Part shown: piece after piece, positions 7,975 to 15,432 of the stretch | How the letters are laid out: each line of letters starts with the position of its first letter | How positions within the stretch are numbered: the first letter of the stretch is position 1 | Assembly (NCBI GenBank): GCA_042663485.1 | Contig: JBHTAF010000001.1 | Direction: 5' to 3' (one strand) | DNA from: Natronosalvus sp042663485 | GTDB taxonomy: Archaea; Halobacteriota; Halobacteria; Halobacteriales; Natrialbaceae | DNA: 64,000 nucleotides | Translations under genes and position numbers: made by a program | The notes under the pieces: generated by a model | Told to the model about the DNA's origin: nothing | Databases searched by the model: none | Seen by the model: only the letters and a program-made list of their open reading frames with translations

Positions 7975-9143
7975 CGCGCCACCTCCTGCTCGAAGATATG
8001 GACTGCCGTCGCGCCGCCGCTCCCGCCCACGTTGTGGGTGAGGCCGTAGCGCGGGTCCTCGAGTTGTCGGTCGCCCGCGTTCCCCGTGAGCTGATCGAAG
8101 ACCTCGACGACCTGTCCGGTGCCGGTCGCGCCGATGGGGTGGCCCTTCGACTTGAGGCCGCCGGAGGTATTGACCGGGAGGTCGCCGTCCGGGTCGGTGA
8201 CGCCTTCCCGGAGGAGTTGTGGAGCCTCCCCAGGTTCGCAAAAGCCCAGGTCCTCGTAGGCGATGAGTTCCGCGATGGCGAAGCAGTCGTGGACCTCCGC
8301 GAAGTCGAGGTCGTCGGGCCCGATTTCCGCGCGCTCGTAGGCTCGCTTCCCCGCCTCCTGGGAGGCCGAGATGCTCGTGTAACTGTCGCGTTCGGCGAGA
8401 CCGACCCGCTCGCTGGCCGCACCGACGCCCGCGACGCGAACGCGCTCGTCGGTGTACTCGGCCACGACGTCCTCGCTGGCGAGGAGGACCGCGGCGGCCC
8501 CGTCGGAGGTCGGGCAGCAGTGGTAGAGGTTGAGGGGATCGGCGACCGCCGGCGCTGCGACGGCGTCCTCGAGCGAGCACTCGAAGCCGAGATGGGCCTT
8601 GGGGTTCTTCGCGCCGTTGGCGTGGTTCTTGACGGCGACTCGCGAGAGGTCCTCGGGGGTCGCATCGTAGGCGTCCAGGTAGGCGCTGGCCATCTGGGCG
8701 TACACACCGGAGAAGGTGGTGCCGGTGAGCCGTTCCCACTCGGTCTCCCCGGAGACGCCGAGCCAGTACTTCGTGGTGTCGCCGGACATGTCGGTCATGA
8801 CCTCGAAGCCGCCCGCGAGGACGACGTCGGCCATGCCGCTCCTGATCGCCTGGACGCCCTGGCGGACGGCGAAGCCGCCGGCGCCGCAGGCGTTTTCGAT
8901 CCGCGAGCAGGGCACGTTGTGGAGCCCGACGTGTTCCGTGACGGCCGGCCCGGAGAGGCCGATCTGGCGGCCGCCGACGCCGAGGGTGGCGACGACCGCC
9001 TCGTCGACGTCGTCCGTGTCCAGGCCGTGGTCGACCTGGTCTCTCGCGGCCGCGTACGCCTCCGCGAACAGCTCCCGGTAGCCTCGCTCCGGGAACGAGC
9101 CGAAGGCGGTCTGTCCAGCACCGATGACGTAGACGTCCCGCAT
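7971..9143 (-). CDS. Thiolase of the archaeal thiolase/HMGCS/DUF35 type
   Basis: A 390-residue SCP2/archaeal-type thiolase. It keeps the nucleophilic Cys (RIENACGAGGFAVRQG), the His in AEVHDCFAIAEL and the C-terminal SKGHPIGATGTGQ motif. It is cotranscribed with, and overlaps by 4 bp, the HMGCS-like/DUF35 fusion, the same partnership known for archaeal acetoacetyl-CoA thiolase complexes. Its position amid phenylacetate genes and the degenerate synthase partner suggest a catabolic or specialised condensation role. Phenylacetate degradation needs two thiolytic steps, and this would be the second thiolase in the region. Start ATG at 9143. Confidence 0.9.
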   Translation of the reverse strand: MRDVYVIGAGQTAFGSFPERGYRELFAEAYAAARDQVDHGLDTDDVDEAVVATLGVGGRQIGLSGPAVTEHVGLHNVPCSRIENACGAGGFAVRQGVQAIRSGMADVVLAGGFEVMTDMSGDTTKYWLGVSGETEWERLTGTTFSGVYAQMASAYLDAYDATPEDLSRVAVKNHANGAKNPKAHLGFECSLEDAVAAPAVADPLNLYHCCPTSDGAAAVLLASEDVVAEYTDERVRVAGVGAASERVGLAERDSYTSISASQEAGKRAYERAEIGPDDLDFAEVHDCFAIAELIAYEDLGFCEPGEAPQLLREGVTDPDGDLPVNTSGGLKSKGHPIGATGTGQVVEVFDQLTGNAGDRQLEDPRYGLTHNVGGSGGATAVHIFEQEVAR

Positions 9144-9323
9144 ACCCGACCCTTGTCAGGTGGCGGGTATATAGCTTCGGACCCTGGCAGTCGTCGCTCG
9201 AGTGGGGTCGGCGACGGTAGTTGTCCGCTCTCGTCCCCGTAGATGCCGTCCACTGCCCCATCAGCCCGGGCGTTTGTGCCTACCACATAATTTTTGGTGC
9301 CCCACTCCAGAGAGGGAGATGAG
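9144..9323. promoter_or_regulatory. Divergent promoter region between thiolase and paaK
   Basis: 180 bp between the divergent starts. A TATA-like ATAATTTTT lies at about 9287-9295, some 30 bp before the paaK ATG, and GGAGATGAG immediately precedes that ATG and could act as a ribosome-binding site. On the other strand GCTATATAC (about 9166-9174) is placed 23-31 bp before the thiolase ATG, suiting leaderless transcription. Confidence 0.5.
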
Positions 9324-10610
9324 ATGGCCTACCAGGCAATAGAGACCGCTCCACGGAACGAACTCCGGGAGTGCCAGAACGAACGCTTACAGGAAACGGT
9401 GCGAAACGCCTACGAGAACGTCGACTTCTACCGGAATGCGCTCGAGGACGCCGGACTCACCCCCGACGACATCGAGACGGTCGACGACATCACGAAGCTC
9501 CCCTTCACGACGAAAGAGGACTTCCGCGACGAGTACCCCGACGGCCTGTTCGCCGTCGACGACGAGGACATCGTCCGGATCCACGCCTCCTCGGGGACGA
9601 CGGGGAAGCCGAAGATCGTCTCTTACACGCAAAACGACGTTGACGTCTGGAGCGACGCCGTCGCCCGGTGTCTCGAGGCTGCCGGCCTCGGCGCGGGCGA
9701 TACGGTCCAGAACGCCTACGGTTACGGGCTCTTCACGGGCGGCCTCGGGCTCCACTACGGCGTCGAGGAACTGGGTGCGACCGTGATTCCGATCGGCGGC
9801 GGCAACACCCAGCGCCAGGTCGAGATGCTCGAGGACCTCGAGAGCGACGCCATCGCCTGCACGCCGTCGTACGCGCTGTACCTCGCCGAGACCGCGGCAG
9901 ACATGGGCGTCGACATCGAGGATCTCCCGCTTCGGGTGGTCATCTTCGGCGCCGAACCCTGTACGGACCCGATGCGCGAGGCCATCGAGGAACGCCTCGG
10001 CGTCAAGGGAATCGACATCTACGGCCTCTCCGAGATCGTCGGTCCCGGCGTCTCCATCGAGTGCGTGGAGGCCCAGGAGGGACTGCACATCCACGAGGAC
10101 CGGTTCTACCCCGAGATCGTCGATCCCGACACCGGCGAGCCCCTGCCGGAGGGCGAGGAGGGCGAACTCGTGCTCACGACGCTCTCGAAGGAGGCCCTGC
10201 CCGTGCTCCGGTATCGGACCGGCGACCTGACGACGCTCTCGAGCGGGGAGTGCGAGTGCGGGCGCACCACGGTCCGCATGGACAACGTCACCGGCCGCGC
10301 CGACGACCTCGTGATCGTCCGCGGGGTCAACTTCTACCCGAGCGAGGTCGAGGACGTCGTCCTCGAGTTCGACGAGGTGGCACCTCACTACCGGATCGAC
10401 CTGAATAGAGAGAACAATCTGGACACCCTCGAGATCACTATCGAGTGCGAGCACGACTTCGAGGGCGACCGCGAGGAACTGCGCGACCGGGTGCTCACCC
10501 GACTCCAGAACGTGCTCTCGTTCACCCCCGATACCCTCACGATCGAGGAGCCTGGTGGCATCGAGCGGACGGAAGTCGGGAAGGTCAAGCGCGTCTACGA
10601 CCACCGCTGA
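9324..10610 (+). CDS. paaK: Phenylacetate-CoA ligase
   Basis: A 428-residue AMP-forming ligase of the PaaK family, converting phenylacetate, CoA and ATP to phenylacetyl-CoA, the entry step of the pathway. Visible motifs are the N-terminal LQETVRNAYENVDFYR segment, the ATP/AMP loop SSGTTGKPK, the YGYGLFTGGLG and FGAEPCTDPMR segments, IYGLSE, the hinge RTGDLTTL with CECGRTT (Cys pair), and the C-terminal EVGKVKRVYDHR carrying the catalytic lysine region. The ATG at 9324 is preferred over an upstream TTG because a purine-rich GGAGATGAG precedes it. A close paralogue lies at 15433. Confidence 0.93.
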   Translation: MAYQAIETAPRNELRECQNERLQETVRNAYENVDFYRNALEDAGLTPDDIETVDDITKLPFTTKEDFRDEYPDGLFAVDDEDIVRIHASSGTTGKPKIVSYTQNDVDVWSDAVARCLEAAGLGAGDTVQNAYGYGLFTGGLGLHYGVEELGATVIPIGGGNTQRQVEMLEDLESDAIACTPSYALYLAETAADMGVDIEDLPLRVVIFGAEPCTDPMREAIEERLGVKGIDIYGLSEIVGPGVSIECVEAQEGLHIHEDRFYPEIVDPDTGEPLPEGEEGELVLTTLSKEALPVLRYRTGDLTTLSSGECECGRTTVRMDNVTGRADDLVIVRGVNFYPSEVEDVVLEFDEVAPHYRIDLNRENNLDTLEITIECEHDFEGDREELRDRVLTRLQNVLSFTPDTLTIEEPGGIERTEVGKVKRVYDHR

Positions 10611-11154
10611 AGTTCCGTTTCGGACGGAACGAACATTGGAAATCAGTTCTCGAGCGTCGATTTGCACTAGATATAGTTTCTATAGTATGCGGTATAGAAC
10701 GTGTAGTGTTATCTGGATAGCGACTGAAGGCTCGAGCGACCAGCCCGAGCCGGGAAGCCAGCCGAGGGGGAATCGCAGCGGACCGGAAAGGCGGATGGCC
10801 GGAAGCACGTGCTCGCCTCAGCGGGCCGTGCGACCCGGGGAAGGGCTGGCGGTCCTGGCGGACTGAAAGGGCGAACGGCGCTCGCGCCGAGGCGACGGGG
10901 CTACGAGGCGCCGAGGGGAGTCGCGGTGGCGGCCCTATCCGAGCGCAGCGAGGATATCCGCCACCGCGGCCGCGAGCGTCGTGAGGGCTTTCACCGAAAT
11001 TGTCGTCGCGTTCGCGGTCGATCCTGTGGTTCTCGTCGTCTCGTTCGTGGTCGGTCCGCGCCTCGTCTCCCACGTCACTCGAGCCGACGTCCCTCCCGAC
11101 GTTCGGTTGCCCCCACCAGTAGTTTCTTGCCACCCGACCACACTGGCTGTGGGT
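10611..11154. other. Gene-free 544-bp stretch with a haloarchaeal-type GC-rich intergenic repeat
   Basis: No coding sequence is supported. The first 120 bp are AT-rich (TATAGTTTCTATAGTATGCGG near 10670-10690), as expected for a terminator or a promoter. From about 10850 to 11000 the sequence has the style of dispersed elements seen between haloarchaeal genes: CTGAAAGGGCGA, then CCGAGCGCAGCGAGGATATCC. It may be non-coding RNA or a degenerate dispersed repeat; its copy number cannot be tested here. Confidence 0.45.
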
Positions 11155-11550
11155 ATGGCAGACATCGACGCGCTGCGCGAGCACATCGAGAGCGATCCCT
11201 ACTGCGCGACCCTCGGCATCGACCTCGTCGACTTCGAACCCGGCCTCGCCCGGACCGAACTCGAGGTCACCGAGGACCTGACGAACTTCCACGGGACGCC
11301 CCACGGCGGGGCGGTCTACTCGCTCGCGGACGCGGCGTTCGCGGCCGCCTCCAACTCGCACGGCGAGACGGCGGTGGCCCTCGAGACGAACATCTCCTAC
11401 CTCGAGGCGGTGGACGTGGGCGACGTCCTGACGGCGACGGCGGAGGAGACCCACGTGGCGGGTCGCACCGCGGAGTACGAGGTCGTCGTCACCGACGAGG
11501 CCGACGACCGGATCGCGACGTTCCGCGGTCGCGTGTACGTTCTCGGGTAA
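11155..11550 (+). CDS. paaI: Hotdog-fold acyl-CoA thioesterase (PaaI type)
   Basis: A 131-residue single-hotdog thioesterase. The PaaI signature is clear: TNFHGTPHGGAVYSLADAAFA, containing the Asn, the HGG turn and the catalytic Asp, followed by ETNISYLEAVDVGDVLTATA. PaaI hydrolyses hydroxyphenylacetyl-CoA and other dead-end CoA esters, releasing trapped CoA during phenylacetate catabolism. The ATG at 11155 (MADIDALREHIES) is chosen because upstream sequence in frame is low-quality GC-rich DNA. It faces the HTH regulator tail to tail. Confidence 0.88.
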   Translation: MADIDALREHIESDPYCATLGIDLVDFEPGLARTELEVTEDLTNFHGTPHGGAVYSLADAAFAAASNSHGETAVALETNISYLEAVDVGDVLTATAEETHVAGRTAEYEVVVTDEADDRIATFRGRVYVLG

Positions 11551-11617
11551 TCGATCGAGTCGATCTAAAACCGGGCCTCGTCGAAGCGTGACTCGAGGCG
11601 GGTCTCGAGGTGCCGAA

Positions 11618-11671
11618 CACGACTCTGACGAGGAGCACGACTCTGACGACGACCTCAACACTGACGACGAG
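11618..11671. repeat. Three tandem 18-bp units between convergent genes
   Basis: Units at 11618-11635, 11636-11653 and 11654-11671 follow the pattern CACGACTCTGACGASGAS; the third is more diverged. They lie between the thioesterase stop (11550) and the stop of the convergent HTH gene (11693). There is no convincing coding reason for them. Confidence 0.65.
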
Positions 11672-11692
11672 CACCACGAGCGACGAACCACC

Positions 11693-12331
11693 TCACGCGA
11701 AAATCTGACGAAACAGCGACTCTTCCGCCCGGCGCAGTCGCTCGAGGAACGCCGACTTGCTGATGCCCAGTTCCGCCGCCACCGCCTCCGAACTCGTCCC
11801 CCGTGGGATTTCGAAGTACCCCAGCTCCACGGCGACCCGGATACACTCCTCCTGTGCCGGCGTCAGGTCCCACTGCTGGCTCGGGGCTTCCTGGGCCTCC
11901 GATTCCATGGGGTAGACGCGCTCGAGGCGCACGCCGACGGTGTCGCCCGCGGTCTCCATCACGTTCTTGAGCACGTCCCGGCCGACGACGGCCCCGAAGA
12001 CCGTGGCGGCACCATTGCGGTAGCGAAGCGTCTCGACGATCAGGCCGCCGTTGATCAGGTCGTGGACCACGCAGGGCTGCTTCGAGAGACACCGAAATCG
12101 ATACCGGCCGTCGACCTCCGTGACGTGGAGGTAGCGGATGCGGTCGTCCGCGTCGAGCGTCTCGACGAAGTGGTCGTTTCGCGGCGAGCTAAACTGCAGC
12201 AGGTCGTAGCCGTCGGCCCGCAGCTGTGGTGCCTGGGCGTGGACCTCGATATCGACCGACGTCGTCGCCTCGGCGAGCGGGCAATCGTCGTGTTGTACCC
12301 GGAATTCGACGGCGAGACACTCCTCGATCAT
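11693..12331 (-). CDS. HTH_10 (bacterio-opsin activator-type) transcriptional regulator
   Basis: A 212-residue regulator with an N-terminal sensory domain of the kind paired with HTH_10 in haloarchaea (about 1-150) and a C-terminal HTH_10 domain: LTPAQEECIRVAVELGYFEIPRG, then AAELGISKSAFLERLRRAEE as the recognition helix. It is divergent from paaA with only 87 bp between starts and is likely the local regulator of paaABCD. A TATA-like TATTTAAA at 12353-12360 lies 22-29 bp before its ATG, suiting a leaderless mRNA. The effector (phenylacetyl-CoA by analogy with bacterial systems) is inference. Confidence 0.88.
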   Translation of the reverse strand: MIEECLAVEFRVQHDDCPLAEATTSVDIEVHAQAPQLRADGYDLLQFSSPRNDHFVETLDADDRIRYLHVTEVDGRYRFRCLSKQPCVVHDLINGGLIVETLRYRNGAATVFGAVVGRDVLKNVMETAGDTVGVRLERVYPMESEAQEAPSQQWDLTPAQEECIRVAVELGYFEIPRGTSSEAVAAELGISKSAFLERLRRAEESLFRQIFA

Positions 12332-12418
12332 GAGAAAAAGTACGCGCGTGAGTATTTAAAACCCCGTCATGTGGCGGTCAACTGCTAAGGGTCGAAACGA
12401 CGTGTAGTATAATGAACG
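12332..12418. promoter_or_regulatory. Divergent promoter/operator between HTH regulator and paaA
   Basis: The 87-bp spacer contains TATTTAAA (12353-12360), usable for the leftward regulator gene, and the related GTAGTATAAT (12404-12413) right before the paaA start. The short spacing means a bound regulator would affect both directions, consistent with autoregulation. Confidence 0.5.
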
Positions 12419-13357
12419 ATGGACATCGACACCGTCAAAGAACGGGCCGGGCCGCGGGAGTTCAGCCCCGCGGACGACATGCCCCTCGAGTACCGGGAGG
12501 CCGCCACCCGGATGATCGAGTTCCACGCCAACAGCGAGATCATGGGGGCGTACCTCGAGCGGCCGTTCATTCGACAGGCACCGAGTATCGACCGCAAACT
12601 GGCTTTCTCGGCGAAAGTGCAGGACGAGATCGGCCACGGGCAGTTGCTCTACCGCGCGGCGGAGTCGCTGGGCGTGAAAACCCGCGAGGAGATGCTCGAC
12701 GACCTGGCCAACGGGAAGGGGAAGTTCCTCAACTGCTTCCACTACCCGATGGACAGCTGGGTCGAGACACCGATGATCGCCTTCTTCGTCGACGGCGCCG
12801 CGATGCGCCGCCAGGCGACGCTGCGACGAACCAGCTGGGAGCCCTACGCCCACGCCATGGACAAAGTGTGCTTCGAGGAGGGGTTCCACGTCAAACACGG
12901 CGAGAGCATCCTCGCGGAGCTGATGACCGGCTCGAAGAAAGAACAGGAGATGACCCAGGAGGCATTCGAGACCTGGTGGCCCCGGATCATCCAGTTCTTC
13001 GGGCCGACCAACGACAAGAGCACCCACCACGACTTCTCCGCCGCAGTGGGACTCAAAGCGCAGTCCAACGACGACCTGCGCTCGATGTTCCTCCGGGAGT
13101 ACATCCCGAAGGCCGAGCGCTACGGCCTCGAGATTCCCGACGAGCCACGCATCCGCGAGACCGACAGCGGCTACGAGGTCGTCGAGGACGACCTGGACTG
13201 GGACGAGTTCTTCCAGATCGCGAAGAACGACTACGAGCCCGGCCTCGGCCAGATCGACGGCCGCAAGCAGGCCCAGGACGCCGTCCAGTGGGTCCGCGAC
13301 AGTCTCGAGTGGGAGAATCGACCGGCCGGCAGCCCGAAACCACAGGCGGCTGACTGA
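12419..13357 (+). CDS. paaA: Phenylacetyl-CoA 1,2-epoxidase subunit A (catalytic diiron monooxygenase)
   Basis: A 312-residue ferritin-like bacterial multicomponent monooxygenase subunit that epoxidises the aromatic ring of phenylacetyl-CoA. Carboxylate/His iron ligands are recognisable: Glu40 in HANSEIMGA, Glu70/His73 in KVQDEIGHGQLL, and EEGFHVKHGES later (Glu and His of the second helix pair). Length and motifs match bacterial PaaA. It is first in a tight operon: paaB begins 3 bp after its stop. Acts in the cytoplasm with PaaB, PaaC and an electron donor. Confidence 0.96.
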   Translation: MDIDTVKERAGPREFSPADDMPLEYREAATRMIEFHANSEIMGAYLERPFIRQAPSIDRKLAFSAKVQDEIGHGQLLYRAAESLGVKTREEMLDDLANGKGKFLNCFHYPMDSWVETPMIAFFVDGAAMRRQATLRRTSWEPYAHAMDKVCFEEGFHVKHGESILAELMTGSKKEQEMTQEAFETWWPRIIQFFGPTNDKSTHHDFSAAVGLKAQSNDDLRSMFLREYIPKAERYGLEIPDEPRIRETDSGYEVVEDDLDWDEFFQIAKNDYEPGLGQIDGRKQAQDAVQWVRDSLEWENRPAGSPKPQAAD

Positions 13358-13359
13358 CC

Positions 13360-13689
13360 ATGATCTGGGAAGTATTCCGACAGGAAGAGCAAGGTGGGTA
13401 CCACACCCACTGCGGCAACGTCCACGCGCCCGACCGCGAGATGGCAAGGCAGTTCGCGGCCATCCAGCACGGCCGGCGCAAGGCGACCAACAGCCTCTGG
13501 GTCGTCCCGAAGGAAGAAGTCGCGGAGATCGACGCCGACGAGACCTCCTTCGGCGGCACGACCGACAAGAGCTATCGCTGGGGACCGACCTACAAGTCCG
13601 ACGTCGACCACGCCGCCGAGGTCATCGAATCGGACAAGGAACAGGAGGCCGCCGAACGACAGCGCTCGAAAGCGCAGGGTGACGACTGA
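13360..13689 (+). CDS. paaB: Phenylacetyl-CoA 1,2-epoxidase subunit B
   Basis: A 109-residue small subunit of the epoxidase, bridging or stabilising the PaaAC core. The start MIWEVFRQEEQGGYHTHCGNVHAPD is the typical PaaB opening, and RKATNSLWVVPKEEV is conserved. Its last base overlaps the ATG of paaC (ATGA-type junction near 13689), so translation is coupled. The C-terminal 30 residues are charged and probably disordered. Confidence 0.95.
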   Translation: MIWEVFRQEEQGGYHTHCGNVHAPDREMARQFAAIQHGRRKATNSLWVVPKEEVAEIDADETSFGGTTDKSYRWGPTYKSDVDHAAEVIESDKEQEAAERQRSKAQGDD

Positions 13690-14543
13690 TGGCGAGCGCC
13701 GAACCCGTCACGGCCGACGACCTCTCGGCCGACGAACGAGACGCGCTCGAGGCGCTGTTGCTCCGCCTGGCGGACGACGAGTTCGTCCTCGCCGAGCGTT
13801 ACACCGAGTGGCAGGTCCGCTCGCCCACCCTCGAGTCCGACCTCGCGCTGTCGAACAACGCCCAGGACGAACTGGGCCACGCCCGCCTCTGGTACGACGT
13901 GCTCGAGGACCTGGGCTACGAGGAACACGAACTCATCTACGAGCGCGAGGCCGACGCCTGGCGCCACAGCACCCTCGTCGAGCGACCGTTCCCCGAGGGC
14001 GACTGGGCCGACGCCATCGTCCGCCACTACCTCTACGACGTGGCCGAGAAGCGCCGCCTCGAGGCGCTCGAGGACTCGGCGTACCCGAAGCTCGCCGACC
14101 GCGTCGGCAAGATCCAGGCCGAGGAGCGCTACCACCTGGAGCATGCCCAGAACTGGATGGAACGGCTGGCTGACGACGAGGAAGACGACGGCGGCCGAGA
14201 ACGCCTCCAGCAGGCCGTCGACCGGCTGTTCCCGTACGCACTGACCCTGTTCGCCCCCGTGGACGACGAAACGGAAGCGGCGATCGAGGAAGCCGGCTTC
14301 CGCGACGCCACGCTCGAAGAGCTGGCCACCGACTGGGCAAGCGAGGTCGTGCCGTTCCTCGAGGGACTGGGACTCGATGTGCCGATCGGCGAGGACGACG
14401 TCCTCGACCTCGATCCGGACGTGCCGCGCGGGCGGGACGGCGACCACGCCGACGCCTGGGCGGACCTCCGCGAGGAGTTCACCAGCACCTACCGCGAACT
14501 GGGACGCTCCGGGGCGACCAAGATCATGGAGAAACCGGAGTAA
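13689..14543 (+). CDS. paaC: Phenylacetyl-CoA 1,2-epoxidase subunit C
   Basis: A 284-residue ferritin-like structural subunit that pairs with PaaA. Conserved segments include ALLLRLADDEFVLAERYTEW, SNNAQDELGHARLWYDVLEDLGY and IQAEERYHLEHAQNWMERLADD. In bacteria PaaC lacks a working diiron site and acts as scaffold. Coupled to paaB by overlap; paaD follows after 45 bp. Confidence 0.95.
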   Translation: MASAEPVTADDLSADERDALEALLLRLADDEFVLAERYTEWQVRSPTLESDLALSNNAQDELGHARLWYDVLEDLGYEEHELIYEREADAWRHSTLVERPFPEGDWADAIVRHYLYDVAEKRRLEALEDSAYPKLADRVGKIQAEERYHLEHAQNWMERLADDEEDDGGRERLQQAVDRLFPYALTLFAPVDDETEAAIEEAGFRDATLEELATDWASEVVPFLEGLGLDVPIGEDDVLDLDPDVPRGRDGDHADAWADLREEFTSTYRELGRSGATKIMEKPE

Positions 14544-14588
14544 CGCCTCCAGGCACCCGTACTCCGTAACCCGCTGCTACCAACCACA

Positions 14589-15116
14589 ATGAACCGTAAC
14601 ACACCATCCGACGCCGACGCCGATGCCGCGCTCGAGGCCAACCCACCGACCGAGAGCGTCGACGAAACGAACGACGACGACCTCGAGCCGGGAGCGCAGT
14701 TCGACCCGGACCCGGACGCCGAGAGCGAGGCGACCCCGTGTTCGTACACCGACTACCGATCCGGCGAAGCCGTCGAGGACCTCCCGGCGACCGGCGAGGG
14801 CGCGACGGGCGTCGAGGCCGCCGTCTGGGACGCCCTCTACGGGGTCGAGGATCCCGAGATGCCGGTCAGCATCGTCGACCTCGGCCTGATCTACGGACTC
14901 ACGGTCGAGGACGGCCACGCGACCGTCGACATGACGCTGACGTACTCGGGCTGTCCCGCGCGGGACATGCTCCAGGACGAGATTCGAGAGACCGTCGCGG
15001 CCGTCGACGGCGTCGAGTCGGTCGACCTCCGCCTCGTCTGGAGTCCCGGCTGGACCATCGAGATGGTGACCAAACAGGGCCGATCCGACCTGCGGGAGTT
15101 CGGGTTGAGCGTCTAA
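14589..15116 (+). CDS. paaD: PaaD-like Fe-S assembly (MIP18/DUF59) protein lacking the C-terminal zinc ribbon
   Basis: A 175-residue protein. The first 65 residues are acidic and low in complexity; residues about 75-150 form a MIP18/DUF59 domain (VWDALYGVEDPEMPVSIVDLGLIYG, then MTLTYSGCPARDMLQDEI with the conserved Cys). Bacterial PaaD is one chain of DUF59 plus a C-terminal four-Cys ribbon. Here the chain ends at LREFGLSV and the ribbon is encoded by the next gene. PaaD supports maturation of the epoxidase iron centres or its Fe-S reductase. Confidence 0.9.
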   Translation: MNRNTPSDADADAALEANPPTESVDETNDDDLEPGAQFDPDPDAESEATPCSYTDYRSGEAVEDLPATGEGATGVEAAVWDALYGVEDPEMPVSIVDLGLIYGLTVEDGHATVDMTLTYSGCPARDMLQDEIRETVAAVDGVESVDLRLVWSPGWTIEMVTKQGRSDLREFGLSV

Positions 15117-15117
15117 T

Positions 15118-15285
15118 ATGCGTGGGACCGATCCATCCGTGATGACGAGCGGCGAGGCGTCGGGAGCGGAGTGTCCGTACTGTGAATCGACGGACACCGT
15201 TCGCGAGCATCCGAAGGGGCCGTCGCTGTGTCGCTCGATGCACTACTGCAACGAGTGCCAGCAGCCGTTCGAGAAGTTCGAGTGA
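15118..15285 (+). CDS. Detached PaaD C-terminal zinc-ribbon protein (55 aa)
   Basis: A very short gene starting 1 bp after the paaD stop (TAATATG). It encodes 55 residues with a four-Cys ribbon: ECPYCESTD, then SLCRSMHYCNECQQPFEKFE. Order and spacing (CX2C, about 15 residues, C, then CX2C and PF-x2-F) match the end of bacterial PaaD (CPxCGS...ACKALYxCxxCxEPFDxF). An in-frame ATG also occurs eight codons in. No frameshift repair would be simple, because the preceding DUF59 gene has a clean stop and this gene its own ATG. I infer a split PaaD working in trans. Some haloarchaeal annotations may call this product PaaE, but it is no reductase. Confidence 0.8.
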   Translation: MRGTDPSVMTSGEASGAECPYCESTDTVREHPKGPSLCRSMHYCNECQQPFEKFE

Positions 15286-15432
15286 GTCGAGGACTCGAGT
15301 GCCAGCATACTAACGTACCACCGGCCAGCCGGCCACGCGAAACCCGGAGCGTTCGCTGACGCGTAAACCCGCCACAGGCGACGAAACTGACGCCAAGAAC
15401 TATAGGCTCGCCCTTCGTCCCCTCGAGACAGC

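Noticed and set aside
6325..8049. 574-codon plus-strand frame opposite the HMGCS-like/DUF35 gene
   Set aside because: Arg/Gly/Val-rich shadow of a clearly recognised gene on the other strand.
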